Under the pieces are notes generated by a model, which did not search any database, had not been told where the DNA came from, and saw only the letters and a program-made list of their open reading frames with translations. Both the position numbers and the translations under genes were made by a program. Positions 24,301 to 39,300 of a stretch of DNA of 64,000 nt are shown here, piece by piece (the stretch's first letter is position 1; every line of letters begins with the position of its first letter). Source of the stretch: Parelaphostrongylus tenuis (Eukaryota > Nematoda > Chromadorea > Rhabditida > Metastrongylidae); contig JAHQIW010005189.1 in assembly GCA_019055375.1 (NCBI GenBank), positions 23,184 to 87,183 on the forward strand, written 5' to 3'.

Positions 24301-27300
24301 TGAAGCGTTTCCATTTAGAGTTCTGAGAAAACGTTTACAAAGAACGGATTTATACGCTCCTTTCGCTCTTCGAACGGAGCTCCTTTCGGAATCACTGGCA
24401 TTGATGTCAAAATAATCTGAATGCACGTATTCTGCTCGAAAGTCATCACTGTCAAAAATTAGGACAAGATTCGATTATGCTCAGTGATCCCGCGGGTGGT
24501 TCTTATTCATGAGGGACATAAAAAATTTTTACAATAGGTATGCGGCTCCATTAATGTGTTGAAAGGACGATGGCCTGAGCGAGCTGTTCTACGTACGTGC
24601 GAAGTTTGAAAATTATCTGAAAGGCTGGCACTTCCAGCAGTTCGCTTTCCGCATCAAGCATTACTTGAGTTGGCGCCTGAGTTTGATCTGCGGTTTTATT
24701 TTGTGACTACGGCATCACATACTGTTTCCCGTCACAATACTCGCTATCCGGTTACGCATAAAATATGGAAAAAAGCTCACTCTTCATAAACTTTAAGCTC
24801 GTATCTGAGCGAGTAAATATTTATGTTAAGTTGCTAGAGTTTTGCTCTTACGGATGCAGTACCCTAGCGGGATTTTGCTTCCGAGATACATTAACATAGT
24901 CGCAGTCGCGGCCAATCTAGAAAACGGATACCGAAAGAGTTGAGCAAAAAACGAAGAAGCCGTCATTTTGGCTGTGACTGGCGTAAGTTTTGCGGATGTA
25001 GAGCCATCCTTTCGTTGACCCACGGTGACATTCGAGGAGAAATGAGTTCACTCCAATAATCTTTTTCCAAAAGCCGACATTGCACCAAAAATGGTTATTA
25101 TGACAGCTTGGCGATCTACATTTGGTCCATCCAATACAGTCCATAGTCCATTAAGCTGAAACGACGACGACGGAAAAGTACGTCCAGCACCAGGAAGTTC
25201 GACGATGTACTGACATTGGTCATCACAAAAAGATTAACTCGTCTACATTAATACACACAGCATTACGTCGGACAGCGAAAGCTATAAAAGTTGAAGAAGC
25301 TTAATGAAATTCTGTCCCATGCACCATACTCGCCATATTTCTTTCTTACTGACTGCATCTTCAAGTTTCTCTTATGCTTAGTGTACGAGATATGCTACAC
25401 AATAAACGGCCTTCAACGACTTCATTGACTCCAGAGTATTTCAAATTTAAGCATTCAAATCAGTAAGTTGTTATGTTTTTCGTGAAGGAATCTGTGGATT
25501 TTCGAAGCATTTATTCTGGTGAATAAGACGTTTTCACATCTGAGATGTGCTACTATAAACATACCTAGAAACCTGACAATAGTTTTGGGGAAACCTTACT
25601 CTTCTACAATAAAAAAAGCATAAAATCACTACGAGAAAGCAGACTGCATTTATGAGCGACAAGTGCATGTAACTGAGGGAAATAGTAAGTGGTGTGAGGA
25701 TCGAACGAGAGGTCGAGGTAGATTGCTTGAGTATCCTGATAACTCGTTCAAAAGTACATACCCATAGCTCTGTTGCTTTGACAACCAACAAAACTTATGC
25801 ATAATAATAGTGCGGAGGCTGTTGCGATAGGTTGAAAGGGATCGTGCAATTCATCAAAAATTCTCTATCTCGTCCTTCTACCGTTTCAAGCTGAGTTATG
25901 TATACCCCACTTTTCCAAAATTGGTGGATTTGGCTACGAATTAATGGCAGAAGAGGCTTATGATGTGTTATTGCCTTTGATGGCTGCAAAAGGAAGCAAA
26001 ACGTGCGCCCTCTATTCTACGTTTAGCTTCACAAATACTCGTGAAAGCACATTTTTTGTGGCTCCAACTTAACCTGAGGGATGGCGGTAGTCGAAGACGC
26101 AGTTCTTAAATGAGGATGTGGGTTTGATCCCGATCTCCACACCTTTAACAAATTCTTGCAATTACCCTGAAGCGTCTACACTTCATTATCTCCGCGAATG
26201 CTAGAAAACTCAACGGTTTGGAGAACTTTGTAGTGGATGGTTATGCGGAAGTGACTTGAAAGGAAGAAGTACTTTGATCTGCACAATAAACGGAATAGTC
26301 GGACACGTAAGAAGAGAAATAAACTAATCATAATTCATCTTACATGATCGGCAGTCACATAAACATTGCGGAAGCCAGCAGTTTTTGTGCTCACTTCGTT
26401 TCCTCACATTTATCTCTCCCAAGGATCTTCAACATTTTGCATATTGTTTCAATTGTTGCTCAAGGAGTTCGTCATGTTCTTTCTGATTCCAAAGAAACAA
26501 ACGAAAAACCGATCTCATTCGTTGAAGAGAAACCTTTTCGTAGGAGTGTTGCTAACTATTCGAAAGCTGAGACTTGAGATTAAGCTCCAGTCGCCGGTTT
26601 TGCAAAGCACCCATTTGTAACGCTACATCATCCAGATCAATAATTGTCTTTCACACTCGTTTTTCTTTACCTTTTACGCGTATAATTCAGTGGGAGCTGA
26701 AAAGCATATCAATTTGTAGTGAAGTCTCCTGAGTATCTCAATAAATAGTTTTATCTGATGTTTCTTTCGAAGCGGAGGAAAAATCTTATCTAAATAACAA
26801 TTTGTTGATATTTCCGTCTCGCCCCGCCCCTGCCACGGCCTTCGCCTTGTCGAATAGTCGGCAAACAACGTTACCAAAAATGTATAACTCGATCTTATTT
26901 TCCCTAATCTCAGTATTTTCAAAAAATAAGCACATCGCTAGAACTAGAAAGCATTACCCTATCACATGTTTACTAATATCTAAAGAAAGAGCTCCGTGCG
27001 GCAAGGTTTAAGCACAAATTGAAGACCAAAGGATTCCAAAAGAGCTTTTTAAGAAGCAAGTACATTTTTGAATATTTTGGAGCTTGTGCTATACTGATTA
27101 CTAGCACCCTGAAGATGGCGTTTTATCCAGAAAAATGCGAGCGAGGTAAGAGAAAATAACACGTGATTTCATGAAACAAGATTTCATTTTGAATGCTACA
27201 AGATTATAAGGCATGTTTCGAGAACCGGCGATCTGGGGCTGTAACTACAAGTTTCAACTTTCGAATGGTTACTAACACTCCTGCAAAAGTTCTTCTCCAC

Positions 27301-30300
27301 CTAATGACATGGGTGTCTCATTTGCTCTCTAATGATTAGAGAAAACCATTCGTCTCCTTTACTAATGTCGCAAAACTCTAGTTGAGACGATCTTCCTATT
27401 ACGATGTTGAGCATGGTCAAACTAAGGAGCCCCAATGTGCACTTGCGCCAGCGTGATGGAAGTGGGCACTAGCTTCCTTCTTTCCATGTAACGCGCGTCA
27501 CTGTCACTGACCTATCCTTTCTCTCGAAATAATATCACAGTTAACTCAAAGTCTGCAATTATAATCACAGACACCAATATATACACTTCCGCACAGAGAC
27601 AACGTAATCAAAATATGATGTTGTTGTTACCCTTGCTTCAAGCGGAAATCTTTGTCTCATAGCAGTAATCACTACGGTCAGTGATGAGTGAATTTGATCA
27701 ATGGTACTAATACTAATGGCACCCACTGTTTTATGCAATAGATATCCTGCGGTTCGTCAGCTCCACAAATCAGGCACTCCAAATTCTTCAGATCGCTGTA
27801 CGTGGTCAGTGTCAGCATCATTCTTGAAAAATTCCTTGTTTTACCAAAATTAACTGTCAGGCATATCAAGAGACACCTCTACAACGTCCACCACAAGATT
27901 CCTTGATAACTTCTTTTACACTTAGCAGTGATTTATGATCGACCACGTCTTTCTACCGTAAGATTTGTCTTTTCACATTTCTTTTGTGCTCGCTATAATA
28001 TTGAAGCAGCGCAATATTTGATGACGTACCGCAAGGCTAACGAAGAAATTTCCTATATATATAATCTGGTTTTTCAATCTCATGCTTCAAATTGATGATC
28101 GCTTGACTTTGTGATAAGAAAATGCAGCTTACTTATCTCTCTGTTGTTCCGGTAGGATTCGATATGTCCAGTATGACGCTTCCAGTTCAAACATGAGCGC
28201 AACAAAGGTGCGCATCGTCAGATTCTGAAAGCGTTTTGCACTTCAAAGAATGATTACAAAAGAAAAGTATATCAAAACATACAAATGAAATCGAAGCCAT
28301 ATTCGCATATGATCTTATTGGCTAATATTAATTTCATTTATGTGAAGTCTTAACTGAGTTGGATGTGAGTGGGAAATCCCCCCAGATTTCGACCAAATCA
28401 TGACCGTAATCTATAACACATCGATCTTTGTACTGACCCTATTCCTTGGCATGAGCACACTACTCAGGTATTTTTCGCGGAATTAACTAACAAAGGCAAT
28501 TCGGAGAAATAAAAATGAAGTTCTAGTTTTCAAGAGATATCATCAACAATCTTTTGTTATCAATGTTACTGAGTGCAAACAACTCCATGACGACTTAATC
28601 CAAATCTCGGTTTTCCTGTTTAAGAATTCCTCCGCATCTTTACGGTTACCAAATTTTGATCATAGGAGCGTAATGTGGACGTGCTTTACTACAGCCACTA
28701 CGTATCGGGGAAGAAATTTTGATCAAACAAGATCATCGTGTGGCAATCTGTCATTAAGGAAAAAGATTCCTTCCAAAACCTCGGAGAAATAGAAAAAGAG
28801 TAAGAAAAAGTGGCAAAGATGGTGTAGAATACGGCGCTCTGATTGGAGAGACTTTTTTTCGAGTGCGCTCAGAAGAATACGAAAAAGCGCTAAAAGGAGA
28901 AAAAGTAAATTGCGGTTTTCCAAATCATTATGCTGTATGAATGAAGTCTATGCAAACTTGTAAAAAATTCTGCTTGTCTTTGTAATTTACCGTAATTTAT
29001 TACTTCGCTGACCAAGTACTCTCCTGTACAGTATCGTCTGTGTCGACAAAGCTGCTCTGCCCGTGCCATTTGAATTGCACAAGGCCCCGACAAACATTGC
29101 ATACATGGCAAACACTTGGCTTTTCGATCTCTTTTACTATCCTGATCCTCAGTATTGTAGTTCTAACACATTTGTGATCTCACCAAAGTTTCGAAGTGCA
29201 GAAAGATAAGAGTACTAATTATCAGTGTTCTAATATTGTGTAGCTTCGTCTCGTGCTTCCACATAATCACTTGGGACTCATTCGCATAATGTGTAACCTG
29301 CTCCTAATCCAGCTTAATCAGCAGATTCACTTTATTGCCATTGGTATTATCTTACTTCTTTCATAGACCATAACGCCTTGAGTCACCTCTGGTGACTACT
29401 GAGTTGCTGAGCTACTGAGTTGAACAATTATTCACATATGTATAATACATTATAGAAAGATTCTTGTGTGGAGAGGGAGAGAGGGGAGGGGTGAGAAGAG
29501 AGGAGGGAAAGCAGTGTATTTAATGATGGAGGCCATCAGAGTACGAGAAACTGCTGCGAACCCTTGTCCCAACATTTTCATGTAATCAAGTAAAAACGTC
29601 TTGGCTCGACAGTCTCCAATGTGATTAGTCTCAAACATCATTCCGAGACCTTTTGAAGAAAACGAAATTCTCTAGGAACTACGAACCCACATGCGCAAAA
29701 TATGAAGTGCTTGCCAATAGAATACAGGAAGTGCTGAGATGAGCACAAGAAATGTTAAAACGGGTCGTGTAATATCGACTATGATTATGTAATTTGGAGT
29801 AAAAGATTCTACAAGGTCAATGGTTTTTTCTACTCTATGCAGATTCAGTGGCGTCCCGCGGAACCCCACATTACACAGGGTGAAGAAAAGTTTTGATAAT
29901 TTTATCAGATATTTCAACGTTAAAAACATAGTGCATGAACAAACGAATTCATTCAATTGAAGGAATAATTATGTCTACTGGATCAATAATTATTGCAATA
30001 GACAGAATATTTAGAACAAAATTTCAAAATTGACCTCTTTGGCCTCTATAAATTTACGAAGTCGCTTGTCAAAATTTCCAACGATGCTCGCACACGCTTT
30101 TAGCGTAATTTCGGCCCAGACGCATGTCGGGGCCGTTTTGAGCGCGTCTGCGGTAGTGTAGCGAGTAGCCAAAACTTCTTCCTCCAGTATGTCTCACACT
30201 GGACAACCCATTGGGTTGAAAAGCGGTAACTTTGACGGCTAAACGTATTTGTCCCAAAAGCCTGGAAACAGCTTTTGACAGTTAGCTACAGTTGAGCGGG

Positions 30301-33300
30301 CCGAACACGGAGGAGCTCAGTCTTGCTGAAGCGTCTTTCCGTCGGCGTCAAAGTGTTGAGTGCTTCAGGGCTCCAGTAGGCCCCGTGAAACTTGCTGTTG
30401 ACAGCCGGCAGCAATCATTTTGACATTTCTGTTGACGAAGACCAACGGCGTTCTTACCGTGGTGAAAATGGCTGCTCAGACCTGCACAGAGGCGGGAAAA
30501 TGACTGGACACATGATCGTATGCTATTGAAGACTTCTGCTGACCTTTCTTGAGAAGTTAACTTCGATTCTGGCGAATATGAGGTGGTTCGACTGCAAATA
30601 TCATTTCATTCGTGAAAAGCACCTGCAACAAACGAGTACCAGCTACTGGGCGAATCAATCGGCTAGCCTTTGGAAACCTATCTTCTTTCATCTGTTTGTT
30701 CAGAAAGTGAACACGAGCAGTCTTGTAACTGCGCAGCTTCAACTTATTTTTCGCAATGTTTCGGACTCCCCGCCTGAACATCCAAAGCTTTCTTGCCATT
30801 TGGGTGTCGAGCGCACCGGAATTTGCTGAAGTTGACATTGGATCTTCCGAATTTCTTCGGAGTAGATGTGGTGGTTGGAGTAGCTTTTCAAGGATGACTC
30901 TCAATCACTCCACTCTCTTTGAAACGTTTTACGGCTTTGTAGACATTTGTTGGCTTGAAACAAATTATTTAACAATGTCAGCTGCTTTCATTCCCATTTT
31001 GGGCAAATCAATTACTGCTATGCGTTTATTTTGACGATACATAAACTAAGAAAAACTGAAATTAGACGGGTAAATAAAGGAGATTCTAAACGAAAACTAG
31101 ATAAAGAATTCAATAAGATTATTAGCATTGATGAAAAAGGTGTTATATCGATGCTAAAATTATCAAACAATTTTTACTTTTTCCACAACCTGTAGTCAAG
31201 TAGCATCAGTTGTCATAACGTATACGTACGAAACTTATGTTGGCAGCCTATATAGTGTTTGCAGTCGTATTTCTCTTCTTGACATGTTTTCTTCACCAGT
31301 TACTGATCCAATTGAACTGTTCGTCCTTATGACTATTCAAATTAAAGAAAATAGCGTTATTATGGATCAAGCACGGTACATTTTAATTTTTCACCTGTTC
31401 TTCAATATCAAGCGATGCGAACTCTTCGAACGTTTCTACAACAAAATTCGTTACATGACCTAATTGTCTGCGCAATATGGTCGTCAGGCGGTCACTGGTG
31501 CCGAGTGACAAAACCTGTAAAGCTGAAGAACTTAGAATGTAAACTTTTGACATAATCGTTGATCACATCTCTCTTGCTCGTATTTTGCACTGTGTTTTTG
31601 ACCAATATTATTATATCATATTGGAGTTACAGAATAAATTAAGTAATGTGAAACAAAGAAAAAATACCGAACGTGCAATTATTTAGACAGCAATGCTCCC
31701 ATTTTTAGGAACGATCTTATTGGAAGATGTTTTACGACCGCTGCTTATAATACATTTATGCATGAAGTCTCTGCGTCTATGAATGTGAACTTGTTTACTT
31801 GCTAATTGTATGAGTATTTTGGATGTGAAAATGTTTTGTCCTCTCCGACCAGACAATCACAATTACAAAACCCTATACAGCTATTGCACTTCTAAATGTT
31901 ATTAGGTTGGTGCAAAAGTAACTGCGGTTTTAATTTCGTGGATTTCAAATCATAGTAACTAGGCCAAAAAGTATTTTTATCAATCAGAATAGAATTCACT
32001 ACAATAAACAAATTTTTGCCTAAAAAATAAAATTTAAAATCAAAAAATTAATATGGGGATATGGTTTTGTTAGTCCCTGTAACGTGAAGATCGGTGTCTC
32101 GGGGTCTGACGAACTCTTAGAAAGTTTTTTTTTATATTTCATTGATTGTGGAGGCGTTCTCCCTGCGGGTTATTGCGATGTTCGAAGAAGTAGTAACCTA
32201 AGAGAAAGTAGTGGTGAGCAAGAATACTACCTCAGGCCGGGAATCATATCCGTGTTTATGTACATCGGGGATGCGTGCTACTACCACTACCCCACCGAAT
32301 CACATTTGCAACATCACTCATTCTTCAAAATCTTTATGTTAGCTATCAGCCACCGACCATTAACAGATTTGGTCGGGTGTGCGATTTCGCTTTATAAACC
32401 CACTTGAAAGGCGGGTTTGATTTCCGCCTAAGGCCATTGCTCACCACTCAATCCTCTTAGTTATATGCGAAACAGCATAACACTGCGAAGGCAAAACACG
32501 TAGCTCAGGTCGCCATAGTTTTGTATCTCTGGTTGTGCGTCATGTGGCTGTCGACTGGTTATAGAAAACCGCCATTATTTGTGCACCAATATTTTTCGTT
32601 TTCGCCATTCATTTCGCGTGGTGAACGACTATAGATTGGTTTACAGTGAGTTTTTCTGCAGGATCCCGCATAGCCTCAGGATTATCATCTCCAATGATTG
32701 CTTTTCTCATGAGCCTGATGAGGCTGGTAAAGAAGTAATTGCTGTGTATGCATTGCTGATATGCGTCTTCTTTACGAAACTACTTGGACCACCAGTGCAC
32801 TATACGTTCTTTAGCAGTTTGAGAGCCAAATGTGCTGTTGCTGTTATGCGTTGTCTCTGCTGTTTCATGACCCATTTTGAATTTCTGTGTGAACATGACT
32901 TTTGCAACAGGCAACATTTTTTCCAAAGTCCAAAAGTAGTATAAATTGAGCATCAAGACATTGTCAGAAACAAAAGGTAGAGCGAAAATGCGCAATAAAA
33001 TTATATATAGAATACCCACATTCATTTCAGAATCTATCGCAGTATCGGACAGCAAGTCCCAACAGGGTATAAGCCGTCAATTACTTTTGCACCAACCTGG
33101 TGTAGAACTACCGAAATTTTCTCGATTTATACATTGGGAACTGAAACCACCAGAGAAAGCCAACATGACACAAAATGGATTAACTGGTTCTGAGTTTGGC
33201 GGTTTTCTCTAGTAGTGCTATAATATGAAATGATATACACCAATGGATGAGACAAAATAAAAACACTGCCTTAGTTTTAGAATGACTCTATAACTACGCT

Positions 33301-36300
33301 CATGTTCAAAGTAGAAGTTCCTCTTCTCGGTCTGCAACCACTGCTCTACTGTCACAGTGTGTCAAGAAACTATTCTGTCAGTTGGTAAGCACAAGTGGAA
33401 AATGACGTTTTGAAATACTATACCAATAATCCATACCATTTACGCTCAACGAAGCAAACATTTGCGAATGCTTCAATTACGTCTATCTAGGTTGTTAAAT
33501 CACTATAATGAACGACCTAGCTCCAGAGTTGAGCAGAAGGAAAAGAGCGGATTGGGGAATGGTCAGGAGCATCGAACATGTAGTGAGGAGGACCGAGAAC
33601 ATCCGACTCCGGGTCCACCTTTTCGACATGACGAATATTCCTGCCCTAATGTATACATCAGAAACCTGGTCGCTACGTAAGCAGGATGAAAGATCACTTG
33701 GCGTTATTGAACGCGCAGACGAAGGATCGATGCTAAGAGTATCCCGTATCTCGCAAATGAGAGAAAGGATCCTAAATTCCGACAGCGTCAGAAACTGAAG
33801 ATCAAAGGGGCAGTTCTACACACCAGGATATCAAAAATAAGGTGGGCTGGGCACGTGATGCGCTTCAACGACGACCGATAGACGAGAGGCGTTGCAACTG
33901 GATTCGTCGGGATATCAAGCTCTTTATAGGTCGACCACCGATCCGATGGTCCAATTTCTTCACGAAAAGACTAAAAGAAAGATATGATGCTCACCGAATC
34001 CTTAGAGCGGGGAAGACCCTGTTGGGCTATTCTTACACGCGATAGGGGAAAACGGAAGTGTTGTTGATACCCGCTCGAGTCACTCGACGACCAACAGGAC
34101 GACAGGTGATACAGGTGATACCAATAGCCAGAGTGCATTGATTATCATGCCAAAAATTTATACTAAGACTGATTTCTATTCTTGAACGTCCGCATTAGCC
34201 TGTATAAAAAGGGGCACGCCACCAAAAAGGTATCAAAAGTCGCGCAGAAAAAGCACACTGATTCATTCGATCCTTGTTACATAGCAATACAAAAAGAGGC
34301 GAGAAATTGTCAGCCACTGATTGTGTAAGTGTGACTTCACAAAGCTCTGAGGGAGGCTAAATCGCAGAAACGTCAGTCAGTATTGAATCAATCATGTTAA
34401 CTACAAACATGTCTCTGTTTGAGAACAAAACATCGACCTACTCGTTCATGTATCATTAGGATGGAAAGAAAGTTCTGGGGCACGTTTAAGAAATTGAACA
34501 TTTATCCATTAATCAAAAACAAAAAATAATAACTACTTTTCAAAACAATGGCCACCGTTTTCTACGACTTTCTGTCATCGGTGCGCCAAGTTTCGGATTT
34601 GGTCGAAGTACCATTCCTTCGACTTCGAATCAAAGAACTCTTGACATGCTTCTTCAACTTCAACCAACTATTCAAATCGGCGGCCCTTGAAAAGTGTTGC
34701 ACTGATCGGAAAACGCCAAAGTCGGATGGAGCGTCTGGACTATAGGTGGGATGCGGCAGAACCTCGACCAATTCGTCAAACTTGTCTTTGGTCTTTTAGG
34801 CAGCGTGTGGTCTGATATTGTCTTGCTGCATTAAAATGAGCTTTCTGTTGATCAAGTCGGTAAAAAAAAAAGAAAAGAAAGTAAAAATAGAGACGAACAA
34901 TATCTAGACCTACAGTGGAAAATCTCACATATGAGTCTTTATGTTCCCATGATACGCATTGGAGTTATCGCATGCTTACTGGAGCTTTATTAGAGTTCTC
35001 CAGACCTTTCTTTTCAACCGCAGTACTTCAAAAAAATGTAGGTGGCAAACACCTTTCCAGCCGCATTATATTTCGGTGCTCTCTCCCCACCGGGCACTTC
35101 AGCTTCCATTCTGCACCGGTCCACGTACATTTTCCTTAAATAAAATTTGTTTATCTCTAATCATGTGAAACTGGCAGAATAAATGAACCTGTAATTATGA
35201 AGCGCTCTGTAAATCAAATTCTGTTTATGATGCATTGCGTTGAACGAGTGTGTAGGGATTCTTGTTGGAATCAGACAGAACTGCTCAGCCTAAAAGTGAG
35301 TGGATAAATAAAAAGCTGTAGATTCGTAGTGTAGCATGTTACGACATTCTAAATAGGTAAGCTAAGCATCAGTACAGCGGCAAATGTTGAAAGCAGCTGA
35401 TTTGCAGGGCTCGTAGAGAAGACCATTGCATTCCTGCGACGAGCTGTTCGTTTGCACCGAACCACTAAATACTATACTATATTTATCATGTAGAGAACAT
35501 CAAGTAAACCACAATTACCTTGAGTGTAGAAAAAATTCTCTAGAAAAGGCTTACATCCAACATTGAAAAATAATACTGATTGCAACCGATTATTCAAGAC
35601 GTATGTTGCTTTGAAAATGAATAAATAAAGATGAAATACCGTTATAAAAAGAAAAAGGTGTTTGCTTTGTTTTCTCGCATTTCTTCATTCGCTTTTAACC
35701 GATACTAAGTGAGACTCACAACTTTGAGCCGGATTTGACTCCGAAAGGGTGTAAATATTTGCACGGCTTGCGACGCTAGTGGATTTTGTGGATGGAACCG
35801 TATTACGCGCTGTACCAAACTGATTCATTGTTTGTGCGAGTGTTTGTGTACATTGACATAAACGTGCATGATATGTGTAGATTTTCCTGCACGTATGTAA
35901 AATGCACCCTTAGAGCATTTAGTGATGTAGTATCTCAAGAAAACTCCTCTAGCGGCAGCTGAATTAGCAAGATTTAGTTTCGGAGAGCTATGTGGATTTT
36001 AAATTCGAGGAAACAAATCGAATGCAAGTGTTTAAAGGATAAAGGATAAAGCTCTCGGCGTTAATCAATCCCTGAGAGATGCGCCATGCATTCGACTTCA
36101 ATTTTTAACTTCGTTTGAGGTGATTGAATGCACATCTGGCCTTTACAATGACTCGCGGTGGCCTCCCGCTGAACCGAGTCAGTGCTGCTTATCCTCCCAG
36201 ACAAGTCTGAAACCTGTATGGTACCAATTTACCGACCCCGGAGGGATGGATGGCTTGGTGAGCCATGAGCGCGAGATCGAACCAGTGACCTCGTGTGCAA

Positions 36301-39300
36301 CGCAATGCAAGTGTTTGAATCCTCGAAGCGTTGACAGGACATGTAGAATAAAAGTATTAGGAACACCTCGACGGCCATTAGACTTGATTGGCCGTTTGAA
36401 TTTGGTGACACAGTGACAATCTTGTTTACAAGATCACAATGGGGACGATAATTAACATCGCCACCAAATTTCTGCATTATTTTGGAAAAAATCAAGCGAC
36501 AGAACCCACGTTTAGGTTGAAGTCCAGCACTGAGACATTTCGAAAACCGGCACTTTTTACATTTCATTTTGCGAGGGACTGGAAAAAATTCATTAAATTC
36601 ACACTCACAGTTCACCATGAATGAGAGATTAATAGATTCAGTGAAGGATCTAGAGCAAGATGTTGGTAAAGATAATGTGAGCCAAGTTTAATCCCATTGC
36701 ATTAATTCGCTCGTGATTGATTGTCACTGTAAGGCTACCCCAATATTCCTTTGAGAGAGCGTATTTTTTCCTACAGTCGGACGAAAAAACTCTAGCCCAT
36801 CCAGCCAATTATTTACTGAAGAAATATGGTAATGTGATTACTAAAAAGCAGTGTGTTTCGAAGATAACCTATTAGAAGTTTTTCTCATAAATTACGAAAT
36901 TTGAGAATCACCAAAAATTTTGCATTGTTACTCAATGTCACAAGTAACTAATCTTCTCTCAAGGTATAATCAGCATGTTTTTCATCGAAACTAATGTTGA
37001 TTGCAAAATGATCAAATTTTCTCTGGGAGCTACAATTTTTTGCAAATCCCACTATCAGCTTTCTCTTTTTACTGCTCTGTCACGCAGGTAATTTAACATT
37101 GTGATACTCAGAAAGCATTGTTTCGCAACTTTTTTCCCCACAAAGCTCATATTTCATGCAGCGATGTTAACAACATTGCGACCACTTGAAGACGACGGTG
37201 CTCAACGTGTTGTCATTTCTCGTGGCTGCTGCGCCTCCAATAGAAAATTTTTAAAAAAAATCAATAACGTTTTCATATTTGTGACCTTATGAAAAATAAT
37301 AGAGGAATGACGTGGGATTGTTCAGTGTGAACTATTTTCAATTTCAAAATAAAAGAACTAAAAATCGAAGAGTGAGGCAACATTGGACAGCAAGTCAAAA
37401 GAGAAAATCAAATGGACCGTCTGTAAATTCTGACGTCCTTTCATGCAAACCGATAGAAACATTTCTAGTGATTTCATTGGCGTTTATCTCCAGCACTATA
37501 TTTTTGCTCCTGTGTGAAAAGCTCTCGTTCAATATCCTAAGATTATAGTCATCTTATTTTCGTTCTAAAATCACTAACCATTCAATTGACAGCCGTCGTC
37601 ACCTCTGCAGCACACATACTTCTTCTGCGTCTCAACGGAACGGCGGAAAAAAGCTACACATGCTCCACAAACCTAATAATTAAACTCATTATCTAGTGAA
37701 TATCAAAAAGAAACCTAGAAGACCGTATTGTAGCAAAGACCTAATACCAACTAAGCTTTAAATTCCTAGCTAAATTCATTGAACACAGAATCATCTAACC
37801 CTGTCTTAAGCTAATAGACTAGAGTATAACTCCCACTAATTTAATTCTAGTTGAACACATTTTGCATTCCGTGCATTCTACATGAATGTTTCATATGTCA
37901 TGAACAAGACCAATACTATGTCTCACTTGTTCATTCCTTTCCTCCTAAAAACTACTGCAAGCGCAACAAAAAATATTTTTTTGAGATGCATGAAAATATC
38001 GAACGATGAATTTCAACTATGCATAAGCCGCACCAACAGCAGCAATCGACGCCGAATCATAAGTCATCGCAAGTTAGGTAACAGAATCCCCTGACATTAA
38101 AGTGACCAACAGTCGAGCTTTTGTCTGAAAAAAGGAATCATATCTCTCCATTCGATCGCTTTTTATAGATCATAAGCTGGACTGCTGGTCACTGCAATGC
38201 CACGGAACTCTGTGACCTAACTTCCGGTGATTTATTATTCGGCGTCGAATAATAGAGGAGTATAGTTTCAAGGAATAGGCTGAACCGAAAGATACTGTGC
38301 TATTGCTGAGTACTGGAAGACGAAATAAGCTCCTGTTTAGCATATATCAGACCTCGCAAACGTCTCAAAAGATGTTATATCATTATCAGACTACAGTCAT
38401 CACCGATACTGAAATTTGAACAGTTTTAAGGGAACACTCGAAACGAATGGTAAGCAAATGACTGATATAAAATTAGCTATAGTGAGGCTTACCAATGAAC
38501 TGGTATCGCATATGATATGCATCAACTTTTTGACAATATACTCATTGTCTTCTGATTTACCCTCACTGTGATGACTCTTTGACCTTGTATAAAACTAGAA
38601 AAGATCAAAACTAAAGATTTTTAATGTGATATTTTTTGTAGAAGTCAATACAGTTGCTTCATTATCATATCTGGTATAATTGAGTAGTAATCAGCGCTTT
38701 TCTATGGACGACATATATATCTGAACCAAAAGCTCATAAGAAGTTTTAGAAAATCATGCTGAATCAAAGTGATACAGAAATTTCAAAAATTTTTGCAGAA
38801 CGTGAGCAAAAACATCAACCAAACAGAGAAAAGCGCACTGCTCATAAATCGCTCTGCGAGCATCGAATTCTATAATCGTCTTCTCAAGGGTTAAATTAGA
38901 CTGTTTAAAATAAATTGAAGCAGCGATCGTATCAGCATAAAAATATCTGTGAGTCAAGTTTTAGAAGCGCGCACTTAACAAAAATTAGCGCAATGTAGTC
39001 ACCCAGGAACGAATTTCATTACATGGTTATTGACGAGAGCTGGTAATTTCTAACCTTCTCCTCATGTTTTCTATGCAAATTGAGGTTTACAATCTGTTAG
39101 AAAGCTGCACCTTTTTACTGCAAAGAAGAAACAACAAGGTGAAAAGGAATAAATACAATGCTTCTATAAAATCCTCAAACAGAAAATAAATGAGCTTGCA
39201 AAAACTACCTGGATACCAAAGTGCTTCAATCTATCGTACTCGCGCTCGCAGACACGACAGTTAGTTGTGTCGTGATGATAGGCTGGTGAAGGATTAGCGT

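Noticed and set aside
24826..25144. Minus-strand frames with possible splice sites between gene A exons
   Set aside because: They overlap plus-strand mariner remains and would break the phase chain of the NHR model.
32084..32407. 107-codon plus-strand open frame
   Set aside because: It runs through the tRNA-like palindromic insert within the mariner and has no protein motif.
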